50,144 nucleotides of DNA from Oscillospiraceae bacterium (GTDB lineage: Bacteria; Bacillota; Clostridia; Oscillospirales; CAG-272). Below the pieces are notes generated by a model. That model was given only the letters and a program-made list of their open reading frames with translations. It ran no database searches and had not been told where the DNA came from. Position 1 is the stretch's first letter. Every line of letters starts with the position of its first letter. The DNA lies in NCBI GenBank assembly GCA_015063385.1, contig SVUG01000011.1:1-50144 (forward strand), in the 5' to 3' direction. Shown here piece after piece: positions 1-7,910 of the stretch. Both the position numbers and the translations under genes were made by a program.

Positions 1-2
1 CA

Positions 3-83
3 AGGGATGATAGAAAATCAACACCAATCTTGGAAAAATTCATCTCCGCTATTCTGCATTTTGCGGATAGCCTCAAATTCTAA
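3..83 (+). CDS. C-terminal tail of a gene cut by the window edge, possibly a LysR-type regulator
   Basis: An open frame enters from the left edge and stops at TAA 81-83, leaving 26 residues that read like a real C-terminus (RDDRKSTPILEKFISAIL and on). The pattern Arg-x-x-Arg-x-x-x-Pro followed by an amphipathic FI-rich helix resembles the end of LysR-family effector domains, but 26 residues cannot prove it. A strong hairpin terminator begins 38 bp after the stop, which supports this frame over the alternative frame 1, which runs straight through the terminator. Function is therefore only a suggestion. Confidence 0.35.
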   Translation, partial: RDDRKSTPILEKFISAILHFADSLKF

Positions 84-121
84 AATCGTTTCTGTGGACA
101 CAGATGCAGTGCTTGTCAAGA

Positions 122-160
122 AAAAAGGACGAGGAATTTTAGCAATTCTTCGTCCTTTTT
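122..160. terminator. Bidirectional Rho-independent terminator
   Basis: A 17-bp stem (122-138 with 144-160, one G-U pair) encloses a 5-nt loop. It is flanked by A-runs and T-runs, so it can end the plus-strand gene entering from the left and also the minus-strand addB transcript. Confidence 0.8.
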
Positions 161-242
161 CTATCGGTAGATAATATGTTTTTGAAAATTTCCCAAAACT
201 GTCCTTAACGGTACACCGCCTTTGGTCTGTTCCTTTTTTATT

Positions 243-3200
243 TTATATTGACACCTTTCTGCAAATCGCCTTGAACTCGCAGTATTCACACGGACTCTTG
301 TCCTTTTTCACCTTCGGCTTTGCAGATATTTCACCCGAGCGAATTCTGTCGGAAATATCGGTGACCGACTCCTCAACCGTCTTCATAATTTCTTCCCAGC
401 CGTCCTCGGTATAAAGATACTTGCGCTTTGAGTCGGGAATTTTATCGGGCGTGCGCTTGGAATAGACGGGAGTATATTTGAGAGTCATAGCAGATATGGA
501 GTCCTCGTCATCAAGAATCATTCCCTCTCGCTCCTGCGCTCCCTTAACCGCCTCGTCTGCCGCCTCGTCGCTGGGTGTATCAACCCTGACGTCACCTACT
601 GAGGTTTTGACGTATATAACACCACCGGGAATTAGTCTGGATTTCTCCGATGCGCCAAGCGCTCCGCGGAATTTCTCGTTTTCACTCTCAACGAGCGCCT
701 TAAGATAAAGGAACATCTGAAGATTAGCGCCCTCCTTCATATCATCGGGAGAGAATTCCTTGTGTCCGGTCTTGTAATCTATTACGCGCAGATATACGTC
801 CTCGCCCTTTTTGTAGGCATCAACTCGGTCGATAATACCGTAAATATGCACGTCACCGCGCTCGGTTTTTATATTTATTGCACCCGGAGAAGCTTCATCT
901 TTAGCAGAAAGTGAAAGCTCGAAGAATCGCGGCTCGTACGCCGAGCTTGCAAACTCCTCACACAACCCGTCCACCACAGGAAGTGCCGCACGGCAAAGGC
1001 GGTCTATTTTTATTTTCGTGCGCTTTGATGCACCGAATACGTCCTCGCCAAGCTCGCTTATATATTTTTCTGCCGCTGCCTTTGTAAGAGCAACCTTTTC
1101 CTCGCTTGAAAGCGAGCCGCTTTTCCTCCCCTCAAGCGAAAGAGTGCGGAAGAAATTCTCAAGTATCGCGTGGATAAACGAGCCGATGCTCGGAGCATCG
1201 AACTCTGCGCGCTCGTCCTCTGAAAGACCTATAGTGTATCGGCAGAAATATGCGAACGGGCATCCCACGTAGCTGTCAATTCTAGACTGTGTGAGCGATA
1301 GTGACTTTGAATAAAGACCGTCAACTATACTCTCACCGAGTCTTGCCGAGGCGTTTGTTATATCCCCCTCGGAAATCATGACCTCACGCTCGTATCCCGA
1401 CTCGACAAGAGCCGCCCTGACCGATTCGTACTCGTCGGAAAGCTTGCCAATATCCTCTAGCGCTCCCTCCGGCGTATATAGCCTTTCAATAATTGGAAGA
1501 GTGGAAATTTTCCGAGGCTTAACCTCTCCGCCACTCAAGGCGGTGATGCGGTCGATAACCTCTGCACGAGCTTTTGCCTTAAAGCGTGTGTCGGTTGCAG
1601 AATATGAAAGCGTGACGCTTTCTGTTGCATATGAAAACGCACGGCTGAATATATAAAGCTCTCTTGCGCCCTTTATTTCAAGCTGTGGCTTCATATTTAA
1701 TCCAAGCCTTGAGAGAGTCAGCTTATCTCGCTCCGAAAAATAGGAGTTGTCGCTCACGGTTGCAGGAAAATCTCCTGCATTTACACCTATAAGATAGACG
1801 TGCGGCTTCTCGTAAAGCCTTATCATATCCGCGCTTCCAACGGTCACCTCATCTGCATACGCAGGAATTTTTGCTATATCGGTTGCCGAAAATACAACCT
1901 TTAGCTGTGAAAGGAAGGCCTCGGAATCGCACGGAGCATCACCCAGCACCTCAACCAAGGTGTCAAGCGCGTCACATATAACTCCCCAAAGTCGCTCATT
2001 CTCATCTGCGAGAGCAGCCTCGCCAGCCGCACGAAGCGCCTCAGAGCGCTTTTTGAGAGATGTCTCCATATCAATTTTCACAAGAAAATCAAGTAATACC
2101 TCTGCGTGCTCTCTTACGGTTTTAGCACGCTCCGCAGCCTTTGCAAACGATACGAGCGGAGAAATAATGCTCATTCTCGCCTCGTGTATACGAAGCAGCT
2201 TCTCATCGTTATCCACGGTGCGTCTCGTGGTATACCCGAGAGGGTTCATATTCCATACCGCCTCGTCAGTAAAGCGCCTGCCGTTTATCTGCCATTTATT
2301 GACGTACATCTCCAGCTCGTCGCACACCTCGCGCGATAAGCCCGATAGGGCACATTTTGCATAAGTAATAACGTCCTCTCTGGAGAATCCGCGTGATGCG
2401 GAATAGGCAGTATATATCAGCTTTATTGCCTCAAATTCACTGACGTCCTTGCGATAAGAGGTAAAGGCGGGGATTTTGGCACGCGACAAAGCCGAGTCCA
2501 GTATCCCAGAGTAATTATCAACATTTCTGGCTACTATCGCAAAATCGGAGTAGGATGCTCCATTCATCACTCTACGCTTTATATCTTCGCACGCAAAAGT
2601 GCACTCATCGAACGGAGTTTCCGCCTCAAAAATTCGCAAATCCTCGCTATTTTGCAAACTTATCTTGTCAAAATTCGAGGAATTAGTCCATAACAAGTCA
2701 CAAATCTCTGAAAGCGATTCTTTAGTTTTTTTGCCATATCCCTCTTCCTTTGAGAGCTTGATTTCAGCCCCTGCGCGCCTTGCAAGGCTTATAAGCCTGT
2801 CTTTTGTATCCCTGATTTCAGAATATTCAAATGCGCCCTCTCTTGCGGCAGAGACAGCAAGTGAAACCGTCAAGTCAGTACGAGCAGAGAGCGTGCCGAT
2901 AAGTCGGTACTGAGGCTCGGTAAAGGAAGTAAAGCCCTCAATAAAAATCTTCGTATCCGTCAGGAAGTTAGGGTGCTCTGACAGCTTTTCTATCATAGCC
3001 AGAGCATCGTCTGAGGTGTCGGAATACCGTTCGGACAAAAGAGATTTATATAGAGTATAAATTTTTGATAGGTCAGAGAGCTTTCCCGAAAGGCGCTCGT
3101 CAGCCATAACCTCTTCAAGTGCGGCAGAATCCGCAAGCTCCTCTGGTGAAATTCCAAGGCCTGCCATCTCAGCGACGGCACGCATCGAGGATTCTACCAA

Positions 3201-3545
3201 GCCTGCGTTTATTTCTTTTCTTCCTGCACTCACGCGTAGCGTGGGTGAGAGCTCGGTAAGCGCGCGCCACATTATCAGCGCCTTTTTTGCCGAGTCGCAG
3301 TACTCACCGGATATGCCGCCAAGAGTACGGAATGTCGTGTTTGCAAGTCTTGTAAAATTCGTGACCTCGAAAACGAGCGCAGATGACGACGGAAGAAGCT
3401 TTGCCATCAATCCCTCTGTCATAACCGTCTGCTGCTCGGGAACTATTAAAATGCACTTTCCTGCTCGAGAGACTATATCCTTGATTTCTTCATACATTTT
3501 CTCTCTGCCGGACGATGAAAATCCGCTTCTGACAATCCTTAGCAT
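243..3545 (-). CDS. addB: ATP-dependent helicase/nuclease subunit AddB
   Basis: This is the AddB subunit of the AddAB double-strand-break resection complex, the Gram-positive counterpart of RecBCD. About 1100 residues is the usual AddB length. The C-terminal RecB-type nuclease core is visible as RVIDYKTGHKEFSP. The four Cys of the AddB iron-sulfur cluster are present: one in SYVGCPFAYFC and the terminal group in CEYCEFKAIC. The N-terminal nucleotide-binding loop is degenerate: RSGFSSSGREK lacks the Gly-Lys-Ser/Thr of a Walker A motif. The preferred start is ATG at 3545, with AGGAG 7-8 nt upstream; a TTG one codon earlier is less likely. That ATG overlaps the regulator's TGA by one base (TGATG), so the two are translationally coupled. 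addA, usually directly downstream, is absent: a terminator follows. Confidence 0.93.
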   Translation of the reverse strand: MLRIVRSGFSSSGREKMYEEIKDIVSRAGKCILIVPEQQTVMTEGLMAKLLPSSSALVFEVTNFTRLANTTFRTLGGISGEYCDSAKKALIMWRALTELSPTLRVSAGRKEINAGLVESSMRAVAEMAGLGISPEELADSAALEEVMADERLSGKLSDLSKIYTLYKSLLSERYSDTSDDALAMIEKLSEHPNFLTDTKIFIEGFTSFTEPQYRLIGTLSARTDLTVSLAVSAAREGAFEYSEIRDTKDRLISLARRAGAEIKLSKEEGYGKKTKESLSEICDLLWTNSSNFDKISLQNSEDLRIFEAETPFDECTFACEDIKRRVMNGASYSDFAIVARNVDNYSGILDSALSRAKIPAFTSYRKDVSEFEAIKLIYTAYSASRGFSREDVITYAKCALSGLSREVCDELEMYVNKWQINGRRFTDEAVWNMNPLGYTTRRTVDNDEKLLRIHEARMSIISPLVSFAKAAERAKTVREHAEVLLDFLVKIDMETSLKKRSEALRAAGEAALADENERLWGVICDALDTLVEVLGDAPCDSEAFLSQLKVVFSATDIAKIPAYADEVTVGSADMIRLYEKPHVYLIGVNAGDFPATVSDNSYFSERDKLTLSRLGLNMKPQLEIKGARELYIFSRAFSYATESVTLSYSATDTRFKAKARAEVIDRITALSGGEVKPRKISTLPIIERLYTPEGALEDIGKLSDEYESVRAALVESGYEREVMISEGDITNASARLGESIVDGLYSKSLSLTQSRIDSYVGCPFAYFCRYTIGLSEDERAEFDAPSIGSFIHAILENFFRTLSLEGRKSGSLSSEEKVALTKAAAEKYISELGEDVFGASKRTKIKIDRLCRAALPVVDGLCEEFASSAYEPRFFELSLSAKDEASPGAINIKTERGDVHIYGIIDRVDAYKKGEDVYLRVIDYKTGHKEFSPDDMKEGANLQMFLYLKALVESENEKFRGALGASEKSRLIPGGVIYVKTSVGDVRVDTPSDEAADEAVKGAQEREGMILDDEDSISAMTLKYTPVYSKRTPDKIPDSKRKYLYTEDGWEEIMKTVEESVTDISDRIRSGEISAKPKVKKDKSPCEYCEFKAICRKVSI

Positions 3546-4108
3546 CAAGCCTCTCCTCTCAAATATTTTCCGTCTATCTTATAGCCCGATTTGCGCGAGG
3601 AAATTATTATTTTTTCTCCCCTTTTTTCGAGCTTTTCACGCAGATAATGCACGTATACGTTGAGAATACCGCCGTCAGCATCCTCGCCCCATACGTCGTG
3701 CAGCAGTTCATCGCGACTCACAAATTCGCCCCCTGCTCGCATCAGTCTTGTGAGCAGTGCAAACTCCAGCTCCGTCAGCCTGATTTCCTCGCTGTAAAGG
3801 TAAGCACGACGCTCACCAAGTCGCAAGGGTACGAGCTTCTCCGAGGATATGAGCGACTGTAAGGACTCGCGTGTAAAAGGTCTTATAAGAGTTGCACCAG
3901 AACTGCCGACGCTCAGGAATCTTGAATCTGCGTATTCAGGCAAGAGTGAGGAATCGACGTCCCATATGCATTTATCAAATCCCGAAAGTCCTGCCTCGTT
4001 TGCAACCATTGGCTCTATCATTAAAACGACCGCCACCATTTTTACGGAAAGCAGTATTTTTTGAAAAAGAAATCGGTCGGAGGTGACCACGGCGATGCGT
4101 TTTTTCAT
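3545..4108 (-). CDS. Atypical OmpR-type response regulator / winged-helix protein
   Basis: This 187-residue protein has a C-terminal OmpR/PhoB winged-helix domain from about residue 100 to 185. It is recognisable from LTELEFALLTRLMRAGGEFVSRDEL, then an L-VHYLREKL recognition helix and the terminal wing hairpin. The N-terminal 90 residues look like a short, diverged receiver: an acidic residue after strand 1 (VTSD), Asp50 in KCIWDVDSS as a possible phospho-acceptor, and RPF where the family has KPF. Phosphorylation is therefore uncertain. No histidine kinase lies next to it. It is the first gene of a two-gene unit with addB and has a good Shine-Dalgarno (CAGGAG) and a consensus promoter. A role in controlling DNA repair is an inference from position only. 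Confidence 0.8.
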   Translation of the reverse strand: MKKRIAVVTSDRFLFQKILLSVKMVAVVLMIEPMVANEAGLSGFDKCIWDVDSSLLPEYADSRFLSVGSSGATLIRPFTRESLQSLISSEKLVPLRLGERRAYLYSEEIRLTELEFALLTRLMRAGGEFVSRDELLHDVWGEDADGGILNVYVHYLREKLEKRGEKIIISSRKSGYKIDGKYLRGEA

Positions 4109-4145
4109 TTTCTCGCTCCTGTGACAATTCTAATTTATTAGAATA

Positions 4146-4174
4146 ATTATATTATATTTTCACTTCATTGTCAA
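4146..4174 (-). promoter_or_regulatory. Sigma-A promoter of the regulator-addB unit
   Basis: On the minus strand TTGACA (4174-4169) and TATAAT (4151-4146) are separated by exactly 17 bp and lie just upstream of the regulator start. Both hexamers match the consensus fully. Confidence 0.8.
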
Positions 4175-4234
4175 TAGGGAGCTCAAAAATAAAAATGTCA
4201 ATATTTGCAATCTAATAGAGCAATTTTTGCAATT

Positions 4235-4261
4235 TTGTCAAGCTAAATAATATTGTATAAT
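4235..4261 (+). promoter_or_regulatory. Possible promoter of the aldolase gene
   Basis: TTGTCA and TATAAT are 15 bp apart, which is short, about 37 bp before the aldolase start. The -10 is perfect but the spacing is suboptimal. A Shine-Dalgarno (AAGGAGA) precedes the start. Confidence 0.4.
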
Positions 4262-4297
4262 TAAAATGCAATAATATTAAATTAAGGAGATAATCCA

Positions 4298-5263
4298 ATG
4301 AACGACATGATTAAAGAGCTCTATTCTATAGGTCTCATTCCCGTAATTAAGATTGAAAATGCTGACGATGCAATTCCGCTTGCAAAGGCACTTATCGACG
4401 GTGGACTTCCTGCTGCAGAAATCACCTTTAGAACTGCTTGCGCGGCTGATGCTATTAAGAGAATCACTGATGCATACCCTGAAATGCTCGTAGGTGCCGG
4501 CACCGTGCTCACCACCGAGCAGGTTGACGCGGCTATTGCAGCAGGCTCTAAGTTCCTCGTTTCTCCCGGCCTTAATCCCAAGGTGACTGCATACGCGCTC
4601 TCCAAGGGTGTTCCTATGCTCCCCGGCTGTGCTAACCCCTCTGACGTTGAGGCAGCACTCGAGCTCGGTCTTACTACCGTTAAGTTCTTCCCTGCTGAAG
4701 CTGCAGGCGGTCTTAAGATGCTCAAGGCTATGGCTGCTCCCTACGGACAGCTCACCTTTATGCCTACCGGCGGTATCAATGCGGACAACCTCCTCGACTA
4801 CCTCAAGTTTAACAAGATAGTTGCTTGCGGCGGATCGTTCATGGTTGCTGATGCTCTCGTTAAGGAAAAGAAGTGGGACGAAATCACGGCTCTCACCAAG
4901 GATGCCGTTAAGAAGATGCTCGGCCTTGAGTTCATTCATATGGGCATCAATAACGAAAACAAGGAAGAAGCTCTCAAGGGTGCAAAGCTCTTTGAGCTTA
5001 TGTTCGGTATGCCTCTTAAGGAAACCAGCAAGTCCACCTTTGCAGGTGATGCCTTCGAATTTATGCACAAGAAGGGCCCCGGCAAGTGCGGTCACATCGG
5101 TATTCGCACCAATTTCGTTGACAGAGCTATTGCTTACTTCAAGAGAATGGGCTTTGAGTTTGACGAGTCCACTATCACCTATGACGACAAGACCGGCAAG
5201 CCCAAGTTCGTTTACTTCAAGGACGAAATCTGCGGCTTCGCAATTCACCTGGTACAGAAATAA
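4298..5263 (+). CDS. eda: KDPG/KHG aldolase fused to a C-terminal VOC-like domain
   Basis: Residues 1 to about 210 form the class I aldolase that splits 2-keto-3-deoxy-6-phosphogluconate (and 4-hydroxy-2-ketoglutarate) to pyruvate plus an aldehyde. The Schiff-base lysine is Lys129 in TTVKFFPAE, with Glu41 and Arg45 in AEITFRT and a phosphate-site GAGTVL. Residues from about 213 (FIHMGINNENKEEA) to 321 look like a glyoxalase/bleomycin-resistance (VOC) module, with a central GHIGIRTNFVDRAIAYFKRM segment. Such fusions are, to my knowledge, found in other Clostridia; the role of the extra domain is not known to me. The GH88 gene follows 54 bp downstream, so the pair fits catabolism of unsaturated uronates, whose late intermediate is KDPG. 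Confidence 0.92.
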   Translation: MNDMIKELYSIGLIPVIKIENADDAIPLAKALIDGGLPAAEITFRTACAADAIKRITDAYPEMLVGAGTVLTTEQVDAAIAAGSKFLVSPGLNPKVTAYALSKGVPMLPGCANPSDVEAALELGLTTVKFFPAEAAGGLKMLKAMAAPYGQLTFMPTGGINADNLLDYLKFNKIVACGGSFMVADALVKEKKWDEITALTKDAVKKMLGLEFIHMGINNENKEEALKGAKLFELMFGMPLKETSKSTFAGDAFEFMHKKGPGKCGHIGIRTNFVDRAIAYFKRMGFEFDESTITYDDKTGKPKFVYFKDEICGFAIHLVQK

Positions 5264-5272
5264 TAATTCAAT

Positions 5273-5296
5273 TCCCCCGTCAAAACCGGCGGGGGA
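5273..5296 (+). terminator. Hairpin between aldolase and GH88 genes (weak terminator or attenuator)
   Basis: TCCCCCG (5273-5279) pairs with CGGGGGA (5290-5296). The downstream sequence is only moderately T-rich, so partial read-through into the GH88 gene is likely. Confidence 0.5.
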
Positions 5297-5317
5297 TATT
5301 TATTACGCGAGGTAAAA

Positions 5318-6595
5318 ATGAAAAGATTCTTTGCTCTTATACTTTCCATAATAATGATTCTTTCGTCTTTAACGGCGCTTGCTTCATGCTTTAATTCAGA
5401 GGACAGCGGAAATGGCAGTGCAGGAAACGACGGTGAAAATGGCGATTTTAAGGGCGAGCCGTTGAGCAGAGAAAAGCTTGAATTTGCACTTGAATGTGCG
5501 CTCGAAAAAATTGACGAAGCAATTCCCACTTTTATAGACAAATTTCCGGCACATTCAAGCAGCGGCAACGTTTACGGTGCTGTGAAAAACAATTCAGGCT
5601 GGAATCAGGGCTTCTGGACGGGTATACTCTGGCACGCCTACGAGCTTACCGGTGAGCATAAATATAAAAATATCGCTCTTCTGCAAATTCCGTCATATTA
5701 CGACAGAATTAAAAACAAGGTCGGTGTAAACCATCACGATATGGGCTTTTTATTCACCCCATCATGTGTGGCGGCATATAAGCTCACCGAGAACGAGCAG
5801 GCAAAGGAAGCAGCTATTATGGCTGCCGACCATCTTATAACAAGATATCACGAAAAGGGTGAGTTCATTCAAGCTTGGGGCAACGTAGGTGAAAACTCAA
5901 ATTACCGTCTTATCGTTGACTGCCTTATGAATATACCGCTGCTCTACTGGGCAAGCGAGGTGACGGGTGACTCAAAGTACAGAGATATTGCCTTTAAGCA
6001 CTATAATACGACGCTTGACGTCTCCTATCGCGAGGACGGTAGCACCTATCACACCTATTACTTTGACTACGAAACGGGCGAGCCGCTTATGGGAGTCACT
6101 CATCAGGGCGCCAGCGACGATTCAACATGGTCGCGCGGTCAGTCCTGGGGAATGTACGGTCCTCTGCTTACCTATATTTATGAAAAGGACGAGCGAGCAC
6201 TCACCACCTTTAAATCTACCGTGTCCTACTACCTTAAATATCTCCCGAGTGACCATATAGCCTATTGGGACCTTTCATTCACCGACGGCTCTGACGAGCC
6301 CAGGGATTCCTCAAGTGCTTCGATAGCACTTTGCGCAATGCTCGAGGGACTTAAGCATCTTGATGACTCCGACCCGATGAAAGAAACTATCAAGACGGCT
6401 TGCGCCAGTATTATGAATTCTCTCATAGACAATTACACCACGCGCGACCTTCCCGAGTCCAACGGGCTGCTTCTTCACGGCACGTACACCAAGCCGGGCA
6501 ACCAAGGCGTTGACGAAATGACAATCTGGGGCGACTATTTCTATATGGAAGCACTACACAGAATGCTTGATCCCGATTGGGAGCTTTATTGGTAA
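5318..6595 (+). CDS. GH88 unsaturated glucuronyl hydrolase, lipoprotein
   Basis: The enzyme removes 4,5-unsaturated uronic acid residues from the non-reducing end of oligosaccharides made by polysaccharide lyases. The N-terminus is a lipoprotein signal with lipobox LASC and Cys24, followed by a Gly/Asn/Asp-rich linker, so it acts outside the membrane. The alpha6/alpha6-barrel signature is clear: GFWTGILWHAYELTG, HHDMGF with Asp141, IVDCLMNIPLLYWA with Asp201, and WSRGQSWGMYG. Asp141 and Asp201 match the two catalytic aspartates of the family. Length (425) is normal after allowing for the signal and linker. It probably shares a transcript with the aldolase. The exact substrate (pectin, glycosaminoglycan or other uronate) cannot be told from this sequence. 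Confidence 0.9.
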   Translation: MKRFFALILSIIMILSSLTALASCFNSEDSGNGSAGNDGENGDFKGEPLSREKLEFALECALEKIDEAIPTFIDKFPAHSSSGNVYGAVKNNSGWNQGFWTGILWHAYELTGEHKYKNIALLQIPSYYDRIKNKVGVNHHDMGFLFTPSCVAAYKLTENEQAKEAAIMAADHLITRYHEKGEFIQAWGNVGENSNYRLIVDCLMNIPLLYWASEVTGDSKYRDIAFKHYNTTLDVSYREDGSTYHTYYFDYETGEPLMGVTHQGASDDSTWSRGQSWGMYGPLLTYIYEKDERALTTFKSTVSYYLKYLPSDHIAYWDLSFTDGSDEPRDSSSASIALCAMLEGLKHLDDSDPMKETIKTACASIMNSLIDNYTTRDLPESNGLLLHGTYTKPGNQGVDEMTIWGDYFYMEALHRMLDPDWELYW

Positions 6596-6602
6596 AAAAA
6601 CA

Positions 6603-6627
6603 GGCAATATCCGTTTTGGATATTGCC
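6603..6627. terminator. Bidirectional terminator between GH88 and spoIVB
   Basis: A perfect 10-bp stem, GGCAATATCC with GGATATTGCC, and a 5-nt loop lie between convergent genes. A T-run follows on each strand. Confidence 0.9.
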
Positions 6628-6634
6628 TATTTTT

Positions 6635-7744
6635 TTACGCCGCCTTCGGCAGAGCGATTTGGCCTGCAGCGGAGAGCATGTTTTCTATAAATATTCCATA
6701 CCCCTCCGTGGGGTCAGCGACCATAACGTGAGTGACAGCACCCACGAGCTTGCCGTTCTGAATAATCGGACTGCCGCTCATTCCGCGAACTATGCCTCCT
6801 GTTATCGCCTTAAGCGCCTCGTCCGTCACACGAATACGGAAGGATTTTGAGCCGTTTGAATTTTGGTCTATATCGTAAATTTCAATTTTGTACTCGGCGG
6901 TTTTGCCGTTTTTGATAGTAGAAATTATGGTTGCCTCGCCCTCCTTAACCTCGGATTTTTGAGCAATTTCAAGCTCACTTCCCGAAAGCATCTGTGGATC
7001 GGTGATTATACCAAAAACTCCGCATTCGCTGTTAATATTCAAGTCACCGAGGTCAGAGTCAGTAAGAATTCCGCAAAGCTCACCGGGCTTTCCGCACTCA
7101 CCCTTGTGAACGCCGCCGAGTATCACTCCGCACACCTCACCGCTCTCCATCATAATTACATCCCCGCTTTCCGAGTCGCATATTCCGTGACCAAGGCCGC
7201 CAAACAACCCGGTTTTTTTGTCAATAAAGGTCACCGTTCCCAGTCCTGCTGCTCCATCACGCAATGAGAGGCCGAGCTTATACTCTCCACTGTCAAGAGT
7301 CGGTCGCACCTCTACTCCCACCTCGCTGCCACCGTGTAATGCACGGATAGTGACGCTTTCACCGCCGGATTTGGAAATAAGGCGCTTGACGTCTGCTGCA
7401 GTACTTACTTTCTCCCCGTTCACCGACAGTATCACGTCGCCCGCCTTAAGTGCAGGAACGCCCTTGGCTTCTGTGACTGTGACGTATTTTTGTCTGATTT
7501 TTACACCGAAAACATCACCGCCAACCACAAGGCTCATAGGCTCGGAGCTTTTACTTCCCTTCCCGAAAAGCAGCTCGTAAAGACGTGATGAAACCTTGAC
7601 GTTCTCTGACAACACAGGGGCGCACTCTATATTCTCAGAGCTAGCAGCGCCAGCCTCGGCACTTACAGGAATGCCCACGGTAGCAAGTAATGTATATACT
7701 GAAAGAACGACTGCAAGCGTTCTCTTTAAAAATCTATTTTTCAT
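6635..7744 (-). CDS. spoIVB: SpoIVB sporulation serine peptidase (S55) with PDZ domain
   Basis: SpoIVB is made in the forespore and secreted into the intermembrane space, where it triggers pro-sigma-K processing by cleaving SpoIVFA. The 369-residue protein starts with a hydrophobic signal/anchor (about residues 9-29). A PDZ segment follows at roughly residues 85-160 (PALKAGDVILSVNGEKVSTA). The S55 peptidase core contains the His in GGLGHGICD and the nucleophile Ser in GIVRGMSGSPIIQNGKLVGA, then a typical GYGIFIENML. It is somewhat shorter than the B. subtilis protein. It stands alone between GH88 and typA instead of beside spo0A, the arrangement I know from B. subtilis. I could not find a convincing sigma-F/G promoter in the 165 bp upstream. 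Confidence 0.93.
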   Translation of the reverse strand: MKNRFLKRTLAVVLSVYTLLATVGIPVSAEAGAASSENIECAPVLSENVKVSSRLYELLFGKGSKSSEPMSLVVGGDVFGVKIRQKYVTVTEAKGVPALKAGDVILSVNGEKVSTAADVKRLISKSGGESVTIRALHGGSEVGVEVRPTLDSGEYKLGLSLRDGAAGLGTVTFIDKKTGLFGGLGHGICDSESGDVIMMESGEVCGVILGGVHKGECGKPGELCGILTDSDLGDLNINSECGVFGIITDPQMLSGSELEIAQKSEVKEGEATIISTIKNGKTAEYKIEIYDIDQNSNGSKSFRIRVTDEALKAITGGIVRGMSGSPIIQNGKLVGAVTHVMVADPTEGYGIFIENMLSAAGQIALPKAA

Positions 7745-7878
7745 TTGCTTTCCCTCTTTACAAAACTTAATTTGCTATGTATTAATTTGCGCAGTTCTGT
7801 TTTTATATATGTCTAACAAAAATAGGAAAAGCGTTTTTTTGCCCTTAAAATGTATGGTTTTATTTACAAAAATAAAGA

Positions 7879-7905
7879 AAATCTCCCGATTGTGTCGGGA
7901 GATTT
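7879..7905 (-). terminator. Terminator of typA
   Basis: An 11-bp stem (7879-7889 with 7895-7905, core TCTCCCGA/TCGGGAGA) with a 5-nt loop is followed on the minus strand by a T-rich tail. Confidence 0.85.
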
Positions 7906-7910
7906 ATTTT

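Noticed and set aside
1-171. Frame 1 peptide from the left edge
   Set aside because: It runs through the terminator hairpin and lacks protein-like composition; frame 3 ends sensibly before it.
4277-5248. Long minus-strand frame opposite the aldolase
   Set aside because: It is the antisense shadow of a gene with clear aldolase motifs; its translation shows no family features.
7745-7870. Sigma-F/G promoter for spoIVB
   Set aside because: Only vague CATA-like strings were seen; no pair at the right spacing.
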